Of a DNA stretch of 64,000 nucleotides, positions 26,105 to 34,083 are shown piece after piece. The DNA comes from CBDDKZ01 sp965230415. Its GTDB lineage: Bacteria; Bacteroidota; Bacteroidia; Cytophagales; JAAEPT01. Position 1 is the first letter of the stretch; every line of letters starts with the position of its first letter. The notes beneath the pieces are model-generated. The model had not been told where the DNA came from and searched no databases. It worked only from the letters and a program-made list of their open reading frames with translations. Position numbers and translations under genes: made by a program. The DNA lies in contig CBDDKZ010000005.1 of the NCBI GenBank assembly GCA_965230415.1, positions 3,038,001-3,102,000 on the forward strand, written 5' to 3'.

Positions 26105-28380
26105 TTGTTGTTTCTTTTTTCGTACTCTTGTGCATCTACCACCGCAATTGATACCATATTGGTAATATCACGCACAGAGCTGCCCAATTGCAATACGTGG
26201 ACAGGCTTGTTCATTCCCATCAAAACCGGTCCTATGGCATCTGCACCTCCCATTTCCATCAATAATTTATAAGCGATGTTTCCTGCCGAAAGGTTTGGGA
26301 ATATAAATGTATTTGCACCATCGGTGGCCAGATCGCTGAAAGGGTAAAGTTCGCGTTGAAGTTCAATATCTGTAGCGATATTTGCCTGCATTTCTCCTTC
26401 GACCTTTAAGTCAGGGAAATTTTCTTTTAGAATTTCCGTAGCACGGGCCATTTTTACTGGTTCATCACCTTTTGACGAACCGAAATTAGAATAAGATAAT
26501 AATGCCATGCGTGGCTCGAAATCAAAGAATCTAACTGTACGGGCAGTCAGGGTTGCGATGTCAACCAAATCGTTTACATTTGGATCTGCATTCAGGGTGG
26601 TGTCTGCAAAGAAAAAGGTACCTGTTTTTGTGAACATGATGTACATACCTGCCACTCTGCTTACTTCAGGTTCACAACCTATAACCTGTAGCGCAGGAGT
26701 AATTGTAGTTGGATAGTCTTTTGTCAGACCTGAGATGAGCGCATCGGCTTCTCCTAATTCGACCATCATGGAACCGAAATAGTTCCGGTCTCTCATCAAC
26801 TTTCTACCTTCAGTACGTGTGACTCCTTTTCTCTTTCGCTTTTCATAAAGTATTTGTCCGTAACGCTCACGTGTCTCTACTTCTTTCAATGGATCTATTA
26901 TTGCACAACCTTCCAATTCCAGGTTATGTTCAGCAATAATAGCTTTTATGCGTTCTTCATTACCAAGTAAAATAGGTATGCAAATACCTTCTTCCTTGAC
27001 GATTTGGGCCGCTTTAAGGATTTTATGATGATCTGCTTCTGCGAAAACGACTCTTTTGGGCTCATTTTTAGCACGGGCGATAATGCGCGACATTAACTTT
27101 TGGTCAATACCTATACGCGTCTGTAGCTCATGCCTGTAGTTTTCCCAGTCTCTTATAGGTTTCCTTGCGACACCCGACTCTTCGGCGGCTTTTGCCACTG
27201 CCGGACAAATCGTAGTAATCAAACGTGTGTCCAATGGTTTGGGTATCAGGTATTCTCTCCCAAACTGAATGCTTTCTCCACCGTATGCTTTTCGAACCAT
27301 GTCCGGAATATTTTCCTTGGCAAGGTTTGCCAGTGCATATACAGTGGCCAATTTCATATGCTCGTTAATCTCGGTTGCCCGGCAGTCTATGGCTCCCCTG
27401 AATATAAATGGGAATCCAAGCACATTATTTACCTGATTGGGGTGGTCTGAGCGACCTGTAGCCATAATAATATCATCCCTGCTTGACATTGCCAGGTCAT
27501 ATGCAATCTCCGGGTTGGGATTTGCAAGTGCAAAGACTATTGGATTACCGGCCATAGATCGGAGCATGTCTGTATCCATGACATCACCGGTAGACAGTCC
27601 AAGAAATAGGTCAGCACCTACCAAAGCATCGGCCAGGTCATGTAAATCTTTATCTGTGGCATAAGTCGCTTTTGACGGAGGCAGATTTTCCCTGTCCTTA
27701 CGAATGACGCCCTTACTGTCGAGCATAACAATATTGTCTAACTTAGCTCCTAATGATACGTATAGTTGTGTGCACGATATGGCCGCTGCGCCGGCGCCAT
27801 TAACCACAATTTTTATTTCGTCGATTTTTTTATCGGCAATTTCCAGTGCATTCAAAAGTGCCGCTGCAGAAATGATAGCAGTTCCGTGCTGATCGTCGTG
27901 CATCACCGGAATATTCAACTTTTCTCGCAGTTCCTTTTCTATTTTAAAACTTTCGGGTGCTTTTATATCTTCCAGATTAATTCCTCCAAAAGTAGGTTCG
28001 AGTGCTTTGACGATTTTAATAAATTCATCAGGATCTTCACAATCCAACTCTATATCGAAAACATCTATACCAGCAAATTTTTTGAATAAAACACCTTTAC
28101 CTTCCATTACTGGTTTTGAAGCGTCGGGTCCTATGTTACCAAGGCCTAAAACAGCTGTGCCGTTTGAAATTACAGCTACAAGATTCCCTTTCGAAGTATA
28201 TCTGTATGCATCTTCTTTGTTGTCAGCGATGCGTAAACATGGCTCTGCCACACCAGGAGAATAAGCCAAAGCCAGGTCTCGTTGTGAATTTAAAGGTTTT
28301 GTAGGTACTACTTCAATTTTCCCGGCACCGCCACGTTCGTGATAACGCAAGGCATCGAGTTGTCTCGATTTTTTACTCAT
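26101..28380 (-). CDS. maeB: NADP-dependent malic enzyme
   Basis: A 759-residue cytoplasmic enzyme that decarboxylates malate to pyruvate and yields NADPH. The N-terminal catalytic half (about 1-430) has YTSKGNLVAVISNGTAVLGLG, DDQHGTAIISAAALLNAL and a Rossmann motif VVNGAGAAAISC. The C-terminal half (about 430-759) is a phosphotransacetylase-like domain, as in MaeB of other bacteria, where it serves regulation or oligomerisation. It heads the maeB-ruvA-sprA operon, and its TGA stop overlaps the ruvA start. Confidence 0.96.
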   Translation of the reverse strand: MSKKSRQLDALRYHERGGAGKIEVVPTKPLNSQRDLALAYSPGVAEPCLRIADNKEDAYRYTSKGNLVAVISNGTAVLGLGNIGPDASKPVMEGKGVLFKKFAGIDVFDIELDCEDPDEFIKIVKALEPTFGGINLEDIKAPESFKIEKELREKLNIPVMHDDQHGTAIISAAALLNALEIADKKIDEIKIVVNGAGAAAISCTQLYVSLGAKLDNIVMLDSKGVIRKDRENLPPSKATYATDKDLHDLADALVGADLFLGLSTGDVMDTDMLRSMAGNPIVFALANPNPEIAYDLAMSSRDDIIMATGRSDHPNQVNNVLGFPFIFRGAIDCRATEINEHMKLATVYALANLAKENIPDMVRKAYGGESIQFGREYLIPKPLDTRLITTICPAVAKAAEESGVARKPIRDWENYRHELQTRIGIDQKLMSRIIARAKNEPKRVVFAEADHHKILKAAQIVKEEGICIPILLGNEERIKAIIAEHNLELEGCAIIDPLKEVETRERYGQILYEKRKRKGVTRTEGRKLMRDRNYFGSMMVELGEADALISGLTKDYPTTITPALQVIGCEPEVSRVAGMYIMFTKTGTFFFADTTLNADPNVNDLVDIATLTARTVRFFDFEPRMALLSYSNFGSSKGDEPVKMARATEILKENFPDLKVEGEMQANIATDIELQRELYPFSDLATDGANTFIFPNLSAGNIAYKLLMEMGGADAIGPVLMGMNKPVHVLQLGSSVRDITNMVSIAVVDAQEYEKRNNK

Positions 28381-28458
28381 CTGATAAATATTATTCTTAA
28401 ATAACTTTTGAAAATCTGTGCAAAGTATTCAAATTTTACGCTATATATTATAAAAAAA

Positions 28459-29538
28459 TCAAATAATTTTCGCTCGTTGCAGAATAGCGTCTAAATGTCG
28501 TAAAAGATTCATTTTTTTGCGCATAGGCGCATTGATGAATCCCTCGAGGTAAATCGCTTCGTCACTAAATTCCGAGAGCAAAATATAGGCAATGTATGTA
28601 CCTGTAGTTTGCCCCTTGTTTACTTCCCAATTACCTTCAACTTTAAAGTAAGGAATATTATTGAAAAGTGGAGTCGATTCGTTGATTATATGAAAGTCAG
28701 TAGTTTTAAGATACCTGTTCGTGTCTTCTTCATTAATCCAGTGCGCTTTTTGTAAAGAGTCCCGTACTGTTTTAAACTGATTAAGAATTTGTGTTTTATT
28801 CTGTTTCAAAGATGTTAATACAATGTTCATATGTGCGGTATAGGGAACGTATTCTGCTATTGGGGCCAGCAGTGTATCTGCCCGTGCTTCTGCAACGACT
28901 CTTTCAGTATGTTGGGCAACCAGCCATTTAAAATCCGAAGATTCATATTTGGTATTAAAAGCTGAGGGTGAAATCACAAAAACACCGGAGCCATTTTTTG
29001 TTCTGATACCTACCGTGTCCATCGAAAGATTGGTACGATAGAAGTTATTAATTTGACTTGATAAGGCGCTTTGGTAAAAGGCGGTGATGTGTGGTAGTAC
29101 ATCTGCAATTATCAACAATAAGTTAGCGCTGGTGTCTGTTTTGAGGTATAAGGATGTACTATCAGTTTGAAATAAGCTCCAATTGGAGGTCTTTTTCAGA
29201 ACCTTGCTTTCTGGTGTGCTTGAACCTATTGTGAATTTAAGAGGTGTATCGCCGTCTTTAGTGTAAGTGAAGTTTAATACAGCTTCTTTTGGTATAAGGT
29301 GATTGTTTGGTTTGCGTAAGTGCTTTAATACTTGTCGTTGTTTGCGTGAATTGATCCTAAAATCATCGTATATTATTAAAATTTTATCCGAATAAAGGTA
29401 GAATTCCGTAAGGACGCCATTGTCCTTTTTGCTGTGGATTACAAGATCTTCTACAAATTTTTCAGCAAAATCCGGGTTTTCTTTGTTTGTACATGAAAAG
29501 AATACAATGGAAGCGAATATAATAGCTAAGAACCTCAT
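28459..29538 (-). CDS. DUF4837 family lipoprotein
   Basis: A 359-residue protein with a lipoprotein signal (FLAIIFASIVFFSC, Cys at residue 16). The body has two similar halves with mixed alpha/beta patterns, matching the Bacteroidota family DUF4837. Function is unknown. Its ATG overlaps the end of the DUF4286 gene by 4 bases, so the two are translationally coupled. maeB starts 78 bases downstream. Confidence 0.78.
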   Translation of the reverse strand: MRFLAIIFASIVFFSCTNKENPDFAEKFVEDLVIHSKKDNGVLTEFYLYSDKILIIYDDFRINSRKQRQVLKHLRKPNNHLIPKEAVLNFTYTKDGDTPLKFTIGSSTPESKVLKKTSNWSLFQTDSTSLYLKTDTSANLLLIIADVLPHITAFYQSALSSQINNFYRTNLSMDTVGIRTKNGSGVFVISPSAFNTKYESSDFKWLVAQHTERVVAEARADTLLAPIAEYVPYTAHMNIVLTSLKQNKTQILNQFKTVRDSLQKAHWINEEDTNRYLKTTDFHIINESTPLFNNIPYFKVEGNWEVNKGQTTGTYIAYILLSEFSDEAIYLEGFINAPMRKKMNLLRHLDAILQRAKII

Positions 29539-29840
29539 ATGATTTTTTCGAGAACGGTATCAAAGGATTGGCATTTGGACCCAAACTCTTCAGATGGTAA
29601 TGATAAAAGCTTTTCTCCATGGACCTGATGAAATTCGATAAGGTGTTTCTTAGTTTTAGTATATAGGTGTGTGCTGTAAGACTTAGTGTGGTCGGCACTT
29701 TGCCTGTGTATTGAAAAGAAATCGATTGCCTCAAAATAACCAGTTGCTTCGCATGCAGGAATAAATACCTTTTTCATCCACTTTAACCAGTTTTCGTTAA
29801 TGTCTTCATCAACGACAAATGTGATGTTGTACAAAACCAT
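29535..29840 (-). CDS. DUF4286 family protein
   Basis: A 101-residue small protein beginning MVLYNITFVVDEDINENWLK with a compact alpha/beta (ferredoxin-like) pattern; it matches the Bacteroidota family DUF4286. It overlaps the DUF4837 gene by 4 bases. A TAGATTTG box at 29845-29852 lies only 4 bases before the ATG, so its transcript may have almost no leader. Function unknown. A different frame (29462-29734) in the same place is an artefact. Confidence 0.85.
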   Translation of the reverse strand: MVLYNITFVVDEDINENWLKWMKKVFIPACEATGYFEAIDFFSIHRQSADHTKSYSTHLYTKTKKHLIEFHQVHGEKLLSLPSEEFGSKCQSFDTVLEKII

Positions 29841-29844
29841 ATTG

Positions 29845-29852
29845 CAAATCTA
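29845..29852 (-). promoter_or_regulatory. -7 promoter box abutting the DUF4286 start
   Basis: TAGATTTG on the minus strand matches TAnnTTTG. Its last base is 4 bases from the ATG, so the mRNA would begin at or within a few bases of the start codon. Confidence 0.5.
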
Positions 29853-29868
29853 AGGATAATGCTTAAGA

Positions 29869-30939
29869 TTAGGAATCAGAAGCCCAAAATGTATCATTAG
29901 GTAAATGCAAAGATTTTTGGTGTATATCCCGTTCTGTATTTAAAATGTTCGGATTACGTAAATAGGGTAATAGTAGAAGGTCGTAAATTTCGTCTACAGA
30001 AGTTTTGAACTCGATCTCTCCTACAAGCGATTTACTTGGAATGTGAATAACCTTTATGCCGGCAAAATTAGCTCTTTCACCAAACGGTAGTTTGGCGAAT
30101 GTAGAAGAGTTTTTGCGTAGTTTAGACATACCTACAAAGGCGTATTCTCCGGATATAGCCAAGCCACGGCAAAAGCCTTGAAGTTCTTTGATGGTTTCCA
30201 ACTGTTGAGTTTCCAAATCGTAGGCAACAAAAGCCCCACTTGCAGAAAGCAAAAAATAAATTTTGCTACCAATAAGTTTTGGAGAGTGAGGCATGGGCAA
30301 CTGGTCTAAAATAATTTTGTTTTCAGTGACATCCATGAGTATGCCGCCAGATATGATGTTTGTACGCCAACCCTGTCGTGTATTGGTGTTTCCCAGAGCC
30401 GTGACGTACTTTGGGACTCCTGACTGCATAACCAGGCCGTTGAGGTGGCAGCGGTCTTCGTGAACCAGACGGTCAATAAAATGAGGTTGCCACTTCGGAG
30501 TAAAACTATAATCATCGTTAATAAGGCATAAAGAAGAAAAAGAGGTGTTAACAGCCCATAGCCCCTCATTTCCCCATGCAATATCGTGAATGTCTACCAT
30601 TCCCGTATAATAGGTAGCCCTGGGAACGTAAAGACCATCATAGGTCGATTTTTTAACCGGGTAATGATTGGCTAACTCCGTAGAATTTCTAAAAACATGA
30701 ACTTCGCTTTTGCAGGCAATTGCTAATTTATCACCTTTCGTTGTAACCCCCATCGGTTTGTTAAAGTTACGGCCTAAAAGACTAAGTCGTTCATCGTCGG
30801 GAGCCGTTATTAAAAGCAACTTGCCCGCCTGATAAGTACTAATGGCAATAGTGCAGTTCAACGCACCAATTAGTTCCGGTAATTGCGGGTTGAACTTTAC
30901 AGAAAATGGTGGTAATGGAGATGTTGGGTTTTGATCCAT
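29869..30939 (-). CDS. TIGR03032 family protein
   Basis: A 356-residue protein without a signal peptide. It starts PFSVKFNPQLPELIGALNCT and contains ISTYQAGKLLLI, NFNKPMGVTT and WGNEGLWAVNTSFSSLC, all typical of the TIGR03032 family, which has a beta-propeller-like repeat pattern and no proven function. The block GFCRGLAISGEYAFVGMSKLRK is one of its conserved signatures. It is preceded by the FG-GAP protein gene on the same strand, across a perfect palindrome. Confidence 0.8.
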   Translation of the reverse strand: MDQNPTSPLPPFSVKFNPQLPELIGALNCTIAISTYQAGKLLLITAPDDERLSLLGRNFNKPMGVTTKGDKLAIACKSEVHVFRNSTELANHYPVKKSTYDGLYVPRATYYTGMVDIHDIAWGNEGLWAVNTSFSSLCLINDDYSFTPKWQPHFIDRLVHEDRCHLNGLVMQSGVPKYVTALGNTNTRQGWRTNIISGGILMDVTENKIILDQLPMPHSPKLIGSKIYFLLSASGAFVAYDLETQQLETIKELQGFCRGLAISGEYAFVGMSKLRKNSSTFAKLPFGERANFAGIKVIHIPSKSLVGEIEFKTSVDEIYDLLLLPYLRNPNILNTERDIHQKSLHLPNDTFWASDS

Positions 30940-30993
30940 CGCTGTACTTTGAGTTGTATGTAGTGGATATGAGAAGGGGAAAGAATTGGGAAG

Positions 30994-31015
30994 AGAGGGA
31001 CTTTAAAGTCCCTCT
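30994..31015. repeat. Perfect 22-bp palindrome
   Basis: AGAGGGACTTT at 30994-31004 is followed directly by its exact reverse complement AAAGTCCCTCT to 31015. It lies 10 bases after the stop of the FG-GAP gene and 55 bases before the TIGR03032 start. On the minus strand it is not followed by a T-run, so it is either a terminator without the usual tail or a protein-binding site. Confidence 0.7.
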
Positions 31016-31024
31016 GGATCACAA

Positions 31025-32413
31025 CTATAATTTTGTAATTTTATGCACCAACAATATTCCCTTTTTTGAGTGCATATTTAAATGATACACTCCTTTATTT
31101 AAATCAGAGAAATCGATCGAAGATTGCATTCCGTCAATAATCTGGCTACTCACTTTTGTTCCCATGTTGTCAAAAATTTCCACCTTATTGATTTCTATGT
31201 TGTCTGTTGAAATGGTAAGTTTATTTGAAACAGGGTTGGGGTATGCACGAAGGTCATTTGAGCTTACTTCGCCAACAGCAACCGGAACGGTTTTGTTGCA
31301 ATAGTAAAGTAATGTACCGTCGTTTGATCCAACTATTAATTCGGTAAAACTATCACCGTTTAAATCTCCAAGCTCAGGAGAAGCAACATCAGCAACTGCT
31401 GTGCCGTGTAAGTTGTTTAGTGTTTCGTTTAATTCGAAATAAGGTTCTTGAGGTGTGTCTCCAGTATTTTCGTACAAATAAATATTGCCTGCCAAATCAC
31501 CAACAACCATGTCTGGGTCATTGTCATTGTCGATATCCATAAATGTAACTCTCATTTCATCAGAATAATCGATGTTTGCAAATGGCCCGTCATTGTAATC
31601 TACCAAAGAAAATGTAGCTTGTGCTGGAGTTCCGGTGTTTTCGTAGTAGATTAGTCCTTCATTGTAGTGGCCTATAACAATGTCATAGTCACCATCAACA
31701 TCTACATCACATAGGCTTAATTTGCTATATCCATATATTTCCTCCGAGTCTAGCCATTCACCGTCATATTCGAAAGAAACGTTGGCAGAATCACCATTAT
31801 TCTTATAATAGTTGAATTTTGTTAAGGGCCCTCCATAATCGGAGTCGTAGATTGAACCTGATATTATGGCATCGAAATCTCCATCGTTATCCATGTCTGC
31901 GAATACAATATGAGCGTAATACCCATGAGATTCATATGCATCTGTCAGTGGGTTGTCGGTGCCGGTTTGTTCTGTGAAAACTGGGCTGCTGGAATCACCT
32001 TCGTTTTTGTAGTAGTGGTATTCTCCACCTGCATTTGCTATGAAAAGGTCCAGATCTCCGTCAGCATCAATGTCTACCAGTGTTGGAGAACTGTTATTAC
32101 CCACATCTATGCCTAGAACTGGATTCAAAGAATCCGGAACTTGTTGCCAATCGATTTGTCCCTGCGATTCTGTTGCGAATCCCAGGCCAAGTGTCAAAGC
32201 AGCGCCAGCTCCTACTTTCTTTAGCAATCCGGACAATTCCAGCACTTTTAAACGCAGTTTGTTGATTCGTTCTATCAGTACGTGTTTTTTGTTCGCAGAA
32301 TGGTACTTAAACTGCCCCGACTTCATGCCTTTTAAAAGTCGCTGTTCATACTTTTTTAATTGTTGATTTGCTCTTCTTAATTGAAGTGCAATCATAGATT
32401 GATTATTTGTCAT
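31025..32413 (-). CDS. FG-GAP/VCBS-repeat protein with T9SS type A sorting domain
   Basis: A 462-residue exported protein. The first 65 residues are basic and coiled-coil-like (QLRRANQQLKKYEQRLLKGM), followed by a hydrophobic signal (about 66-80, VGAGAALTLGLGFA). Five calcium-binding FG-GAP/VCBS-type repeats follow: DIDADGDLDLFI, DMDNDGDFDAIISG, DVDVDGDYDIVIG, DIDNDNDPDMVVG and DLNGDSFTELIVG. The last about 75 residues form a T9SS type A sorting domain (AYPNPVSNKLTIS ... GVYHLNMHSKKG). It is therefore a likely client of the SprA system encoded 5.5 kb away. The long pre-signal stretch is unusual. Confidence 0.9.
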   Translation of the reverse strand: MTNNQSMIALQLRRANQQLKKYEQRLLKGMKSGQFKYHSANKKHVLIERINKLRLKVLELSGLLKKVGAGAALTLGLGFATESQGQIDWQQVPDSLNPVLGIDVGNNSSPTLVDIDADGDLDLFIANAGGEYHYYKNEGDSSSPVFTEQTGTDNPLTDAYESHGYYAHIVFADMDNDGDFDAIISGSIYDSDYGGPLTKFNYYKNNGDSANVSFEYDGEWLDSEEIYGYSKLSLCDVDVDGDYDIVIGHYNEGLIYYENTGTPAQATFSLVDYNDGPFANIDYSDEMRVTFMDIDNDNDPDMVVGDLAGNIYLYENTGDTPQEPYFELNETLNNLHGTAVADVASPELGDLNGDSFTELIVGSNDGTLLYYCNKTVPVAVGEVSSNDLRAYPNPVSNKLTISTDNIEINKVEIFDNMGTKVSSQIIDGMQSSIDFSDLNKGVYHLNMHSKKGILLVHKITKL

Positions 32414-32497
32414 GGTAAACGGGTGTTTCCAGTATATAGTTAAATAAATACGTAGACCAAAGTAGGTGATTTTTCTTAGAAAAACAACGCGGTCATT

Positions 32498-33727
32498 TTA
32501 CATGTCTAATTCAATTTGATTTCGGAGAAGATCATTAAATACTTCTCTTTGGCGTATTAAATGTGCTTTGCCATCTATTACAAGTACTTCTGCGGGTCTT
32601 AATCTGGAGTTGAAATTAGAACTCATTTCAAAGCCGTAAGCACCGGCATTTTTAAAGGCTAAAACGTTACCCGTATGCACCTCGGCAATTTTGCGATCAC
32701 TTCCAAAAGTGTCTGTCTCACAAATGTTACCTACCACAGTATAAATTTTCTTTTCACCATATGGGTTCGAGATATTTTCGATATCGTGATGCGATCCGTA
32801 CATCATAGGCCTTATTAGGTGATTAAATCCTGAGTCTACTCCAAGAAAAGTACATGCCGGAGATTCTTTTACAAGGTTAACTCTTACCAGAAAACGCCCT
32901 GATTCGCTTACAAGAAATTTTCCCGGTTCAAACCATACTTCCAATTTTTTACCGTATTCTTCAAAGAAATTATTTAATGCTGCACTCAGTTTAGCACCCA
33001 GCTCCTGAATGTCGGTGGTGTTTTCTCCTTCTTTGTAAGCTACTTTAAAGCCGCTGCCAAAATCCAAAAAGCTGAGGTTTGGAAAGTTTTTAGCTGAATC
33101 AAAAATTACTTTTGCTCCTTTGAGAAATACATCTGTGTCTAAAATGTCAGATCCGGTATGAATGTGCAAACCATTTATATTGATATTATATCGGTTTACG
33201 ATTTCAATTGCCTGTGTGATTTGAAGAATGGAAATACCAAATTTGGATCCCACATGACCTACTTGTATGTTACGATTACCTCCGGCAACAATATGTGGAT
33301 TTATGCGCATGCAACAAGGAATGCTGTCACCATATTTTTTTCCAAGTTCTTCCAGGAATGGCAGGTTGTCGATATTGATTTGTACGCCTAGTTTAATACC
33401 CTCTTCAATTTCTTCGAAGGCTACACAGTTAGGAGTGAACATGATTTCAGATGGGCTGAAACCTGCTTTAATAGCTAAATTTACCTCGTTGACGCTTACA
33501 CAATCACATCCTGAACCAATGCTTCTCATTAATTTCAATATGTTGATGTTAGTCAAAGCCTTACAAGCATACTTTAATTTAACAGTTAATTGCTCATCAA
33601 ATACACTTATTAAACCGGTGTATTGTGATTTGATTTTATTAGCATCATATACGTATAAAGGAGTACCAAATTCGTGTGCCAAATTTTCCAGAAGTGGATT
33701 TGATAAACTGTTATCTGTTGTGCTCAT
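32498..33727 (-). CDS. lysA: Diaminopimelate decarboxylase
   Basis: A 409-residue PLP enzyme of alanine-racemase fold that makes L-lysine from meso-diaminopimelate. The PLP lysine is in VKLKYACKALTN, and GLHIHTGSDI, FDFG-like LDFGSGFKVAYKEG, EPGKFLVSESG, CETDTFGSD and GAYGFEMSSNFN are family motifs. The start is the ATG at 33727 (MSTTDNSLSNP); an upstream ATG at 33754 would lie inside the promoter box. It stands alone with its own promoter, divergent from the trp operon. Confidence 0.96.
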   Translation of the reverse strand: MSTTDNSLSNPLLENLAHEFGTPLYVYDANKIKSQYTGLISVFDEQLTVKLKYACKALTNINILKLMRSIGSGCDCVSVNEVNLAIKAGFSPSEIMFTPNCVAFEEIEEGIKLGVQINIDNLPFLEELGKKYGDSIPCCMRINPHIVAGGNRNIQVGHVGSKFGISILQITQAIEIVNRYNININGLHIHTGSDILDTDVFLKGAKVIFDSAKNFPNLSFLDFGSGFKVAYKEGENTTDIQELGAKLSAALNNFFEEYGKKLEVWFEPGKFLVSESGRFLVRVNLVKESPACTFLGVDSGFNHLIRPMMYGSHHDIENISNPYGEKKIYTVVGNICETDTFGSDRKIAEVHTGNVLAFKNAGAYGFEMSSNFNSRLRPAEVLVIDGKAHLIRQREVFNDLLRNQIELDM

Positions 33728-33751
33728 AATGTTCAATTTTGAATAGCTCCG

Positions 33752-33759
33752 CAAATATA
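33752..33759 (-). promoter_or_regulatory. -7 promoter box for lysA
   Basis: TATATTTG on the minus strand, matching TAnnTTTG, 24 bases before the chosen ATG. It argues against the longer open frame that starts at 33754. Confidence 0.5.
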
Positions 33760-33893
33760 GAAAATTAAACTTCTTTTAATGTATTTTCCATTCGACAGAA
33801 TTTAGTGCGTACAATTGTCATCGTAGAATGATGTGCTTTATCCGGTTCGATGTGTCAGTTGGAAGTCAATGGGTGAACTTTAATAGAAAATTA

Positions 33894-33924
33894 TTGGCAC
33901 AGATAAATTTTGGTTATATATTTG
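33894..33924 (+). promoter_or_regulatory. Promoter of the trp operon
   Basis: TTG (33894-33896) and TATATTTG (33917-33924) are separated by 20 bases, a good match to the Bacteroidota -33/-7 pair. Transcription would start about 33928-33932, close to the first possible start codon of the leader peptide. Confidence 0.65.
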
Positions 33925-33928
33925 GTAC

Positions 33929-33997
33929 ATGAAAACAACGCAAGCAATTATTAAAAATATGCCCCTACGTTGGTGGCGTCTGTATATCAATAATTAA
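33929..33997 (+). CDS. trpL: trp leader peptide (22 aa, or 12 aa from the second ATG)
   Basis: The open frame ends in MPLRWWRLYINN, with two tandem Trp codons at 33971-33976. It can start at 33929 (22 residues) or at 33959 (12 residues). The promoter position makes the shorter form, or a leaderless longer form, most likely. Stalling of a ribosome at the Trp codons when Trp-tRNA is scarce would control the attenuator that follows. Confidence 0.75.
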   Translation: MKTTQAIIKNMPLRWWRLYINN

Positions 33998-34076
33998 CTG
34001 AGAACAGACGTAAATTAATTTGTATCCAATTTGATTTAATATATTAATAGCCTACTGTTCACAGTAGGCTTTTTTT
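33976..34076 (+). promoter_or_regulatory. trp attenuator (pause, antiterminator and terminator)
   Basis: Three exclusive pairings are visible. The pause stem joins 33976-33983 (GCGTCTGT) with 34004-34011 (ACAGACGT). The antiterminator joins CTGAGAACAG (33998-34007) with CTGTTCACAG (34055-34064), nine of ten pairs. The terminator hairpin 34049-34070 shares the second arm. A ribosome held on the Trp codons covers the first arm of the pause stem, which frees the antiterminator and lets the operon be read. Confidence 0.75.
34049..34076 (+). terminator. Attenuator terminator of the trp operon
   Basis: AGCCTACTG (34049-34057) pairs with CAGTAGGCT (34062-34070) around TTCA and is followed by seven T. 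It lies 7 bases before the trpE start. Confidence 0.85.
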
Positions 34077-34083
34077 GTAAAAA

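Noticed and set aside
29462..29734. A 90-residue minus-strand frame overlapping DUF4286 and DUF4837
   Set aside because: It is an alternative frame within the well-supported DUF4286 gene and crosses the coupled start of DUF4837.
33267..33746. A 159-residue plus-strand frame opposite lysA
   Set aside because: It lies entirely antisense to a well-supported lysA and has a composition expected from a shadow frame.
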